DNA of 64,000 bases. It comes from Bacteroidota bacterium (GTDB lineage: Bacteria > Bacteroidota > Bacteroidia > 2-12-FULL-35-15). The notes below the pieces were generated by a model. The model was not told the origin of the DNA and did no database searches. It worked only from the letters and a program-made list of their open reading frames with translations. The stretch covers positions 124,001-188,000 of the forward strand of contig CANJYB010000003.1 in the NCBI GenBank assembly GCA_947479085.1, written 5' to 3'. Positions 8,495 to 16,016 of the stretch are shown piece by piece. Position numbers and translations under genes: made by a program. Each line of letters starts with the position of its first letter. Positions within the stretch are counted from its first letter, which is position 1.

Positions 8495-9142
8495 ATGATA
8501 AAAGTAGAAATATGGAGTGATGTAATGTGCCCGTTTTGCTATATCGGTAAACGGAAATTTGAAAACGCTCTCTCACAATTTGCACATAAAGATGAAGTGG
8601 AAATAGAATGGAAAAGCTTTCAGCTCGACCCGACTATTGTAACCGATGCATCAAAAACTGTTCACCAGTTCCTTGCCGAACGGAAAGGTATAAGCCCTGA
8701 ACAAGCCAGACAAATGAACGACAGGGTAACCAACATGGCAAAAGAGGTGGGGTTAACCTATCATTTTGATAAGGCCATTGTGGCCAACTCATTTGATGCG
8801 CATCGTTTTTCGCACCTTGCCAAACAGCATGGTGTGCAGAATGAAGCAGAGGAAGTTTTATTTGCTTCCTACTTTACCGAAGGTAAAAATACTGCCGACC
8901 AGCAAACATTGATGGAGCTTGGAACCAAAATAGGAATTGATGCCGGAGAAGTAAAAGAAATGCTGAATGATAATCTTTTTGCAGAACAGGTAAATGCTGA
9001 TATTGACGAAGCACAGCAGATTGGTGTAAGCGGTGTTCCCTTTTTTGTGGTGAACCGCAAGTATGCTGTTTCAGGCGCACAGGAGAGTACCACCTTTTTG
9101 CAACTATTAAATAAAGTGTACGAAGAAGACATTCCTCAATAA
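8495..9142 (+). CDS. DsbA family oxidoreductase (FrnE-like)
   Basis: A 215-residue protein with the thioredoxin-fold active site C12-P-F-C15 in WSDVMCPFCYIGKRKFE, the long helical insertion typical of FrnE/2-hydroxychromene-2-carboxylate isomerase relatives, and the cis-Pro loop GVSGVPFFVVNRKYAVSGAQ. There is no signal peptide, so it acts in the cytoplasm, unlike classic DsbA. FrnE of Deinococcus is a redox-stress disulfide isomerase, which fits this locus. It is the last gene of the run and is followed by a terminator at 9201-9236. The reaction in this organism is inferred. Confidence 0.9.
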   Translation: MIKVEIWSDVMCPFCYIGKRKFENALSQFAHKDEVEIEWKSFQLDPTIVTDASKTVHQFLAERKGISPEQARQMNDRVTNMAKEVGLTYHFDKAIVANSFDAHRFSHLAKQHGVQNEAEEVLFASYFTEGKNTADQQTLMELGTKIGIDAGEVKEMLNDNLFAEQVNADIDEAQQIGVSGVPFFVVNRKYAVSGAQESTTFLQLLNKVYEEDIPQ

Positions 9143-9200
9143 GAGAGAAAAGGGATTTTAGCACAACGCCTGAATTCCAATTATTAATTTACACATCATC

Positions 9201-9236
9201 AAAACTCTTTGCATTTATTTGTAAAGAGTTTTTTTA
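9201..9236 (+). terminator. intrinsic terminator after FrnE gene
   Basis: AAAACTCTTTGCA and TGTAAAGAGTTTTTTT form a hairpin of at least 10 bp with a short AT loop and a long T run. It ends the redox locus. The remaining sequence to 9359 holds GACCTTTG at 9306-9313, a weak promoter match for the next gene. Confidence 0.8.
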
Positions 9237-9359
9237 TTTAGTTTGCCTGTAAATCATATAAGCTTTTATTCTTTTTGTGTAATCTGCATATATTCCTTTC
9301 ACCCGACCTTTGCTTTGCAGTTAAAACATTTTAATAATCATACCTAATCCTAAGCAATT

Positions 9360-9692
9360 ATGAACAAAGAGATAAAACATACCGACATGAATACCCTTGT
9401 AGATTCTATTAATGGTTTTATAGAAAAAGGATATACGGAAGATTACAAGGTTACAGAAGCAGGACTGAGTGCATTAAAATCAGGAAAGGTGTTTGCAGCC
9501 GACCAGGTAAAGGTGATTGATTTTCATCGTTTCGAAGGAAGTTCCGACCCCGGAGATGAATCTATTTTATATGCAATAGAAACCTGCGATGGTGATAAAG
9601 GCACATTGGTTGATTCATTTGGTCCTTCCGGAGATATGAGAGTAACAGAGTTTATGCACAAGGTGGAAGAAATAAACAAAGCAGAGCATTAA
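9360..9692 (+). CDS. conserved small acidic protein, function unknown
   Basis: A 110-residue soluble protein with no signal peptide or membrane segment. The sequence contains VDSINGFIEKGYTEDYKV ... FHRFEGSSDPGDESILYAIE and GTLVDSFGPSGD. I associate this pattern with a small Bacteroidota family that databases sometimes label phosphoribosylpyrophosphate synthetase. At this length it cannot be that enzyme, and no PRPP-binding loop is seen. It stands alone between two terminators. A role is not assignable from the sequence. Confidence 0.75.
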   Translation: MNKEIKHTDMNTLVDSINGFIEKGYTEDYKVTEAGLSALKSGKVFAADQVKVIDFHRFEGSSDPGDESILYAIETCDGDKGTLVDSFGPSGDMRVTEFMHKVEEINKAEH

Positions 9693-9733
9693 AGTAAAAG
9701 AAAAGTCATTATATAGTTTGTGATATAATTTGC

Positions 9734-9767
9734 AAAAAAAATCCCCGCTTTATGGCGAGGATTTTTT
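9734..9767. terminator. bidirectional intrinsic terminator
   Basis: AAAAATCCCCGC and GCGAGGATTTTTT form a stem with one mismatch around TTTATG. It has A and T runs on both sides, so it can serve the + gene ending at 9692 and the - gene ending at 9792. Confidence 0.75.
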
Positions 9768-9791
9768 GTTTCACTTTTTCATTTCTTATTC

Positions 9792-10610
9792 CTAATAAGG
9801 CGTAACCGGTTTCGAAACCGACCATTCCGACCAGCCATTCTTGGTCCAGTTTCGGCAGCGGGCTATCACCGGCTTGTTTGGGGTTAAATCATTTACTACC
9901 ACTTTTGACGGATGCGATGGGTCGAGCACAATCCATGTTCTGCCGTCATCTACCGATACTTCAACAAAATAAGTTGCCATAATTTTTTTAGGACCTTCCT
10001 TAGCAACCATACATTTTACAATAATCTCACCCGAAGCATTTCCTATTTTCACTTCTATATCCTGTGCATCGTGTGTTCCTCTGCCAACCACTCCCATGTG
10101 GCAAGCGCGGATAATGGCCACCGCCTGGCGTTGGTTTAATAATACCAGCCCGTTTACATAAGCAAGTGCAAGCAACAGGGTAACACGCAAATCGTTCATG
10201 GCTGTAATTTTATCTCCTTCGGCTTCGGCCACCCCGTTTTCAATGTCGGTTAAAGCATTGTCTAATGCTGTGTTCTGAGTATCCCAAATGGAAAGGCGGT
10301 TAAATAAAGTGCTAAAAAATCCGGAAGTATTTTCAAAAATGGAAGTGTACATCAGTTGCGATTTCCTCAGGTAAGCCAGCTCGCCATCCGGCATGTCCAG
10401 TTTCGCTTTAATAATTTTAATACGTTCCACCGTCATCAATACTATCATTTTTTCTCTTCCGGATTTCATCCGGCTGGCATTATGTATATAATGCGCTACA
10501 CTTGTTTTACTGTTAAGTTTACTTAACTTTTTTTCTTCTTTTTTAATCAGCCTGCGGTCTTTTGCCGCCCATTCCTGATTTCTGATGGATTCTTTTTCTT
10601 CTTTTTTCAT
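9792..10610 (-). CDS. helical protein with fibronectin-like C-terminal domain, function unknown
   Basis: A 272-residue protein. The first ~50 residues are highly charged (MKKEEKESIRNQEWAAKDRR). A helical region follows (to ~150). The C-terminal ~90 residues look like a beta-sandwich: FVEVSVDDGRTWIVLDPSHPSKVVVNDLTPNKPVIARCRNWTKNGWSEWS, a pattern typical of fibronectin type III-like domains. No signal peptide. It aligns by eye in three blocks with the protein at 36315-36989, so the two are probable paralogues. Both genes are preceded in the same orientation by an array of 21-bp period. Neighbouring genes give no functional hint. Confidence 0.75.
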   Translation of the reverse strand: MKKEEKESIRNQEWAAKDRRLIKKEEKKLSKLNSKTSVAHYIHNASRMKSGREKMIVLMTVERIKIIKAKLDMPDGELAYLRKSQLMYTSIFENTSGFFSTLFNRLSIWDTQNTALDNALTDIENGVAEAEGDKITAMNDLRVTLLLALAYVNGLVLLNQRQAVAIIRACHMGVVGRGTHDAQDIEVKIGNASGEIIVKCMVAKEGPKKIMATYFVEVSVDDGRTWIVLDPSHPSKVVVNDLTPNKPVIARCRNWTKNGWSEWSVSKPVTPY

Positions 10611-10736
10611 TTTTTTTGGATTTAATTGATTGGTTTTTATTTTTTATTTCACTGCGTTTTTGTTTTTAATATGCCTCAATAGCCTGTTATTACTCACTTA
10701 TTTAACAATTGATTTTCAAAAGATGTTACTTTCACT

Positions 10737-10955
10737 GCCAAAGTAACCCGTTTGGATGTCAAAGCAATCCGTTTGGATGTCAAAGCAATCCGTTTGGATG
10801 TCAAAGCAATCCGTTTGGATGTCAAAGCAACCCGTTTGGATGTCAAAGCAACCCGTTTGGATGTCAAAGCAATCCGTTTGGATGTCAAAGCAATCCGTTT
10901 GGATGTCAAAGCAATCCATTTGGATGTCAAAGCAACCCGTTTGGATGTCAAACCG
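10737..10955 (-). repeat. 21-bp tandem repeat array, ten near-perfect units
   Basis: Ten complete units begin at 10737, 10758, 10779 and so on every 21 bp to 10926, with a partial unit at 10947. The shared core on the + strand is CCGTTTGGATGTCAAAG. Nearly all variation is a C/T change just before it, plus one CCATTT and one altered edge unit. As 21 is seven codons, all six frames stay open. On the - strand, the direction of the downstream gene, the repeat reads K-R-I-A-L-T-S. Each unit also has an ATCC-N4-GGAT dyad. Whether it is translated is unknown. Confidence 0.95.
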
Positions 10956-11292
10956 ATTCCTGTTATTTTAGCCCTGGTTTGTGCTGCATTTAAAGTAATC
11001 CATTGCTATAAATTACTAACCCGAAACGCTGGTTTTGTAACGTGTTTTAATAAGAAAGAAAGAACGGTTATTGTATTTCGTATTGCAAACGTAGTAACTG
11101 TAATCCGGAAAAAAAACAACACGGTTATTTTGAGTAAGGTTCAGTTAGGTTTAATTATTTTCAGTTATCTTTTGTAATGTTTTTTTTATCCTTATAAGTT
11201 TATTTAACAACAAATGCAACCTTTTTTGCTATGATGGCGTCTATATAAATATAAACTAAATTTATTATTAATTTTTTCTAAATCCAAACAAC
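10956..11292. other. intergenic stretch flanking the repeat array
   Basis: About 340 bp without a convincing gene. On the - strand, faint seven-residue periodicity continues beyond the clean array (K-I-T-G-I-G-L before L-T-S-K-R), and on the + strand ACGGTTATT occurs at 11064 and 11121. The sequence looks like decayed repeat units or spacer. The last 100 bp are a plain AT-rich leader of the small gene at 11293. Confidence 0.5.
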
Positions 11293-11502
11293 ATGAAAAA
11301 TAATAAAAACAGCAACCTTGTAAATTTGGAAGACATTGAGGAAGCGCTCCAGAAATCGAAACCAATGGCTCAAAGGATAATGAGAGCCATTAGAAAAACT
11401 GCAAGGAAAGGCAAAAACGACCTGATATTGGTTACCCATTATGCCATATACTTTAACATCACAGAGGAAGAAGCAAAAATATCATTAGGCAGGGTGTATT
11501 AA
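11293..11502 (+). CDS. small basic protein, function unknown
   Basis: A 69-residue protein, Lys/Arg-rich, beginning MKNNKNSNLVNLEDIEEALQ and containing RIMRAIRKTARKGKNDLILVTHYAIYFNITEEEAKISLGRVY. It is probably all-helical and soluble, with no signal peptide. The charge and size would suit a nucleic-acid-binding or regulatory role, but no known motif is recognised. It lies between the 21-bp array and the paired 15-bp dyads and has its own terminator (11529-11579). The reading frame is convincing for its A-rich leader and clean start; the function is open. Confidence 0.65.
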   Translation: MKNNKNSNLVNLEDIEEALQKSKPMAQRIMRAIRKTARKGKNDLILVTHYAIYFNITEEEAKISLGRVY

Positions 11503-11528
11503 CTTTTTTTAGTTTTTTTTTGTAGAAT

Positions 11529-11579
11529 TAAAAGGGGGGAGTGTAAAACAGGTAAAACTATTTTGCTTCCCCTTTTTTA
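11529..11579 (+). terminator. intrinsic terminator after small basic protein
   Basis: AAAAGGGG pairs with CCCCTTTT across a loop of about 32 bases that contains further partial pairing, and is followed by TTAA. A plausible but less compact terminator. Confidence 0.6.
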
Positions 11580-11661
11580 ATGCCTTACTTTTTTAATAAT
11601 TAAAATGATGGCAGGGCATGAAAAAAAGTTTTTTTGAGCAGAAAATCACTACTTTTCCTTG

Positions 11662-11697
11662 TACTGAAATTCAGTAAAGTGCTACTGAAATTCAGTA
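11662..11697. promoter_or_regulatory. two 15-bp dyads spaced exactly 21 bp
   Basis: TACTGAAATTCAGTA occurs at 11662-11676 and again at 11683-11697. Each has 7-bp arms around a central base. The 21-bp spacing places both on the same face of B-DNA. They lie 150-190 bp upstream of the giant secreted protein gene at 11849 and look like a tandem operator. The rest of 11580-11848 is AT-rich leader, with a near-consensus -7 box TACTTTG at 11794-11800. Confidence 0.6.
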
Positions 11698-11848
11698 CGG
11701 TTTTTAGGGGTGAATGTCTGGAAAGGGTTGAAAACATTGAAATTTGTTTTTACTGGAAAAACACTGCATATTAAAGTGATTGTTTTATTGCTTTACTTTG
11801 TGTTATAGTTCTTATTAAATAATTATAACCTAAAAACAAAAAACAAAA

Positions 11849-14800
11849 ATGAAAAAACTCAACTTACTTACGATTAGTGCAATTTTAATAATTGCATATT
11901 GTTTAATGCCTCTGCAAATAAAGGCGCAAGGACAGAAAATGGGATTTATGGAATGGAACACGAACAGGGGTTCGCAAACTACTTATGTGCTGGCAAGAGT
12001 GCTGACGGATGGGGCTGGTAATGTGACTAAGGTGGGCACTACTTACAACTGGAACGGGACAACGGACATTATTGTGACGAAGACTGATAACAGAGGTAAT
12101 TCTATTTTTAGTATTTCGATTGATGGGCCGAGTGGGGGGAATGATGCGGCTACTAGTGCGGTGCTGGATTCGGATAATGTAATTGTTTGTGGTTTTGAAA
12201 CGGATACGGTGGCGAAGATGGCGGTGGTTAAGATTAATTCTTCGGGTGGTGTTGTCTGGACAAGGCTTTATTCGTGTGTTTCGTCTGTGTATGGAAGTGC
12301 GGCTGATGTTACGGTTGATAATAATCATAACTTTTATGTAACGGGAGGTATTGCTACTATGACAACTGGTGGTTTTTTTCAAACGCTGAAGGTGTTGAAT
12401 GGGGGGAGTTTGCAATGGCATGTGAGTTATAATTATGGTGCGGGTGAGGATTTTGGGGTGAAGGTGACGAATGATAATAAATATGTGTATGTAGCGGGGG
12501 GTTCGCAGGCGGGTACTAATAATTATAAAAAGACTGCTATTTCGTATGACCGCACGACTGGTTCGCAAAACAGTGTGAGTGTGAGTTCTACTTCGAGCAG
12601 TACTAAGGCTGACCTTGTGACTTCGGTAAAGTTGTATAATAATTATGTGTACATAGCTGGTGCGGAAAAGAATACTACTTATTATGATGGGTATTGCGAA
12701 AAGTTTGATACGCTGCTGGTGAGCCAATGGTCGGCTACTTATACGACTGGTAATGATAATATCTGGAATGCGATTGATGTGGATAATTCGGGAAATGTGA
12801 CTGTGGCAGGTAGTACGAAAGTGAGTGGTGCGCAGGGAAAGAATGCTACTATGATAAATTATAATTCGAGTGGAACTCAGCAATGGGTGAAGACGGATAG
12901 CCTGGAGGGTGATGATGAATATACGGCTTTGAAGTATGATAACGGACAAACTAATATTGATGTGTGTGGGTATAAAACTACAAGTTTGAACCATGAAGAT
13001 TATTTGGTGAGGAAGTATACTGTTTTGGGCGGTTTTGTGTGGGAGGCTGGTTTTGATGGGATGGCGCATGGTGAGGACAAGGCGTTGAATATTGCTGTGG
13101 ATGTAAATGATGATATTTTGGTGGTGGGTGAAAGTAGTATTGGTAATTCGGAATTTGAATTAAGGACTGTGAAATATAAGGAGTATGATATTGTAACGCC
13201 TACTGACTTGCATGGAGAGGCTCCTGCAAATAGTTTTTTATATTATGAAAACAGAGGGCAATTGGTGAGTGCTGATACGAATCATTATCCGGTAATGGAT
13301 GAACGGTTTTATACAAACAATTCTTCTCCTGCATTGTATTTTACCAATAATAGTTTTAGCTTTGTGTTCGCGCATGTGGATACAGTGGTTGCAACTCAAG
13401 ATACGTTGCATAGAATTGATGTTACGTTTCCGGGTGGGAATACGGAGAATGCTAAAATATACCCAATGAATGAACAACCAAGTTATTTAAATTATTTCCT
13501 TGCTCAATGCCCGGATGGCATTACGGAGGTGCATGGTAACCAAAGGTTGGTTGTGCCCGATTTATACACTAATATTGATTTGATGTATTGTAGTAATGGC
13601 GGTGGGTTTAAGTATTATTTTGTGGTGAAGCCCGGGGCTCATGCTACAGATATTCAGGAGTTTTATGATGGTGCGAGCTCTGTGGTGTTAAATGGAAGTA
13701 CGCATGTACTTATTGTTAATAGTAGTATTGGGTGTGTTTCTTTCCAACGGCCAAAGGCTTATAATTTGAGTTCTTCTAATGTGGTGATTCCACTTACTGA
13801 TAGTATTTTTGATTGGGATAGTGTGGGTGTGAATACTTATGGGTTTGATGTGGGGACCTATGATAATACGAAGGTGCTTGTGATTGAGGTGGAGTTTGCT
13901 GACCAAGGAGGAGGTGCAAGGCATACCGGTTCCAACCACCAATGGGAAAGCTACTTTGGCGGAACAGGTGATGATGTAGGGACAGGGGTAAGTACGGATA
14001 CGGATGGGAATGCATATTTTACGGGATATACTTCCAGCACGACCTACTTTCCGCCAATAACCGGAGCTTTTACTTATGGAGGACTTTATGACGGATACAT
14101 TGCCCGTATTAATAAAGTTAATTCTTCTGTTACCGGAGGAGGTGATTTAAAATGGGTGTCCTATATAGGTGGCAGCAATAATGATTTTGCATACGGAGTA
14201 ACAAATACTCTAGATGGTTTGGTAGGGCGATGTTATGTTACAGGAATAACCAGGAGTAATGATATTTCTTTCCCTCAAGTAAATATAGGAACCTATCGGC
14301 AAACAGCCTTACACGGAACATCGGATGCTTTTATACTTGCGATTGATAATAATTATGGAGGAGTAACAGGACAAGGAAGTGTTTGGTTAACTTATTTTGG
14401 AGGAAACGGTGACGAATCTGGAAACTGCATCACCAAGGATGCTTCGGATAATGTTTATATAGGAGGACAAACGAGTACTACTGCTTATGACGCTACCAGC
14501 TGCGGGGTGCCTACATCGGGAGGTTTTCCGAAATGCAATCCTAACACCCATTTTAACAATGGGGGATATTATGGAAACAGTTCCGGAGGCGGAGGTGGAG
14601 CATTCGATGGATTTGTAGCAAAATTTACTGCTAATGGTGTGCTTCAATACAGTAGCTTTTTTGGAGGAACGGGTGATGATGAAGTGAGAGCTTTAGCTAC
14701 GGATGTAAATGGAAATGTATTTTTTGGAGGAATAACCAGTGGAGGCAGTAATTTTCCTTTTCCGGCAACATTACCAACCGGGGCTTATAATCAAACTACT

Positions 14801-16009
14801 TATGGCGGAGGAAGCACTGGAGAGTACGATGGATTTATGGCTAAGCTGGACAATGTTCAGGTGCTGCAATGGAGCACATTCTGGGGAGGAAGCGGAGATG
14901 ATGCAGTGAATGGTATAGATGTGGACATTACTACATCTGCTAATGTATTTATAACCGGGAGCACCACCAGCCAAACCCCGGCATGCAGTGCCACCTGCAG
15001 ATGCACGGTACCAGCCACCGGTGAATTTCCACTTTGCAACCCAGCAAATGGTTATGCCATGTTCCAGGATGTGCATGGTAATGCTATTTCGGGCGACCCG
15101 GGAGCAGATGCTTTTGTTGCGGAATTTTCGAATACCGGAGCCATAGAATGGAGTACATATTATGGAGGAGGAGAGGATGATGAAGGAAAAGGGTTGGTGT
15201 GCGATGAGGTAAGTATAACTGTTAATAATTTAGGAGTATATACCAGCAGTTGGCAACCAAATGTTTTGATTACAGGTAATTCCAACAGCTATGATATGCC
15301 AGCCTTTCAGCCTTTAACAATATGGACAGGATTTGGCGCTATCAGCAGCGGGGTTTTATACCTTGACCTTACATGGAATAATGGTACTATGCAAGTTATG
15401 GATATTGATTTGGGGGCAACTCATATATCTTATGACCCATTTATTGCCATGTTTATTAATGATGGAAGACCCATGTGGGCAACCAATTACGGAGATGTAT
15501 ACCAGGTAGCTAATGATAAAAACAATGCTGTTGCTTCCACTAAAAGTATACATACGGCTTCTGAAAAAAATATGTTTTTTACAGGATATACAGAACATAC
15601 AGGGCATGAAATAGTAACAAACCAATATATTATCAACCCACCGGAGTATTGGCAAAACCCTGTACTTAACAGTGTAAGTGATCAAAACAGGGATGCTACC
15701 TTTTCCAGATTTGGTTATCTTTCCAATTCTCCGGGTAGTGGAATTTCTGAACAATTGACCGCCAAAGGGGATTTATTGATTTATCCTAACCCAACCTCAA
15801 GGAATGTTTTTATGAATGGAACAATAGAGGGTTCATATCTTAAAATACGAATACTTGATATTACCGGAAGAGTAGTTTATTCTGAAGATTCGGAAAAGAA
15901 TACAACAATTAAAAAAAGCATCAATATAGAAAACTGGAATAATGGGATGTATATAGTGCAAATAATTACTGATAAAGGAAGCATGAGCAGAAAGTTTATT
16001 AAACAATAA
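11849..16009 (+). CDS. giant T9SS-secreted SBBP beta-propeller protein
   Basis: A 1386-residue secreted protein. It has a signal peptide (residues 1-26, ending IKAQG). An N-terminal propeller (~40-450) has repeats such as VTVAGSTKVSG ... TMINYNSSG. A middle domain (~465-690) starts YYENRGQLV and resembles the DUF7948 module found next to SBBP repeats. At least six SBBP repeats with YFGGTGDD / SYIGGSNND / TYFGGNGDE cores follow (~700-1130), then a linker and a T9SS type A sorting domain (LIYPNPTSRNVF ... NWNNGMYIVQI ... KFIKQ). It should be displayed on or released from the cell surface, perhaps for adhesion or glycan binding. Codon choice changes sharply near residue 685, at the domain boundary. 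Confidence 0.9.
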   Translation: MKKLNLLTISAILIIAYCLMPLQIKAQGQKMGFMEWNTNRGSQTTYVLARVLTDGAGNVTKVGTTYNWNGTTDIIVTKTDNRGNSIFSISIDGPSGGNDAATSAVLDSDNVIVCGFETDTVAKMAVVKINSSGGVVWTRLYSCVSSVYGSAADVTVDNNHNFYVTGGIATMTTGGFFQTLKVLNGGSLQWHVSYNYGAGEDFGVKVTNDNKYVYVAGGSQAGTNNYKKTAISYDRTTGSQNSVSVSSTSSSTKADLVTSVKLYNNYVYIAGAEKNTTYYDGYCEKFDTLLVSQWSATYTTGNDNIWNAIDVDNSGNVTVAGSTKVSGAQGKNATMINYNSSGTQQWVKTDSLEGDDEYTALKYDNGQTNIDVCGYKTTSLNHEDYLVRKYTVLGGFVWEAGFDGMAHGEDKALNIAVDVNDDILVVGESSIGNSEFELRTVKYKEYDIVTPTDLHGEAPANSFLYYENRGQLVSADTNHYPVMDERFYTNNSSPALYFTNNSFSFVFAHVDTVVATQDTLHRIDVTFPGGNTENAKIYPMNEQPSYLNYFLAQCPDGITEVHGNQRLVVPDLYTNIDLMYCSNGGGFKYYFVVKPGAHATDIQEFYDGASSVVLNGSTHVLIVNSSIGCVSFQRPKAYNLSSSNVVIPLTDSIFDWDSVGVNTYGFDVGTYDNTKVLVIEVEFADQGGGARHTGSNHQWESYFGGTGDDVGTGVSTDTDGNAYFTGYTSSTTYFPPITGAFTYGGLYDGYIARINKVNSSVTGGGDLKWVSYIGGSNNDFAYGVTNTLDGLVGRCYVTGITRSNDISFPQVNIGTYRQTALHGTSDAFILAIDNNYGGVTGQGSVWLTYFGGNGDESGNCITKDASDNVYIGGQTSTTAYDATSCGVPTSGGFPKCNPNTHFNNGGYYGNSSGGGGGAFDGFVAKFTANGVLQYSSFFGGTGDDEVRALATDVNGNVFFGGITSGGSNFPFPATLPTGAYNQTTYGGGSTGEYDGFMAKLDNVQVLQWSTFWGGSGDDAVNGIDVDITTSANVFITGSTTSQTPACSATCRCTVPATGEFPLCNPANGYAMFQDVHGNAISGDPGADAFVAEFSNTGAIEWSTYYGGGEDDEGKGLVCDEVSITVNNLGVYTSSWQPNVLITGNSNSYDMPAFQPLTIWTGFGAISSGVLYLDLTWNNGTMQVMDIDLGATHISYDPFIAMFINDGRPMWATNYGDVYQVANDKNNAVASTKSIHTASEKNMFFTGYTEHTGHEIVTNQYIINPPEYWQNPVLNSVSDQNRDATFSRFGYLSNSPGSGISEQLTAKGDLLIYPNPTSRNVFMNGTIEGSYLKIRILDITGRVVYSEDSEKNTTIKKSINIENWNNGMYIVQIITDKGSMSRKFIKQ

Positions 16010-16016
16010 TAATAAT

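Noticed and set aside
9360-9692. Phosphoribosylpyrophosphate synthetase
   Set aside because: The protein is far too short and has no PRPP-binding loop; the name appears to be a database carry-over.
10737-10955. CRISPR array
   Set aside because: The units are directly adjacent with no unique spacers, and no cas genes are present.
10694-11177. Several overlapping open frames across the 21-bp array on both strands
   Set aside because: A repeat of seven codons keeps every frame open, so openness is no evidence of coding. They are described as a repeat; the - strand frame is kept only as a hypothesis.
11903-13069. 388-codon open frame antisense to the giant SBBP gene
   Set aside because: Its composition (His, Ile, Arg, Ser-rich, repetitive) is the mirror image of the skewed codon usage of the sense gene, and it ends where that codon usage ends.
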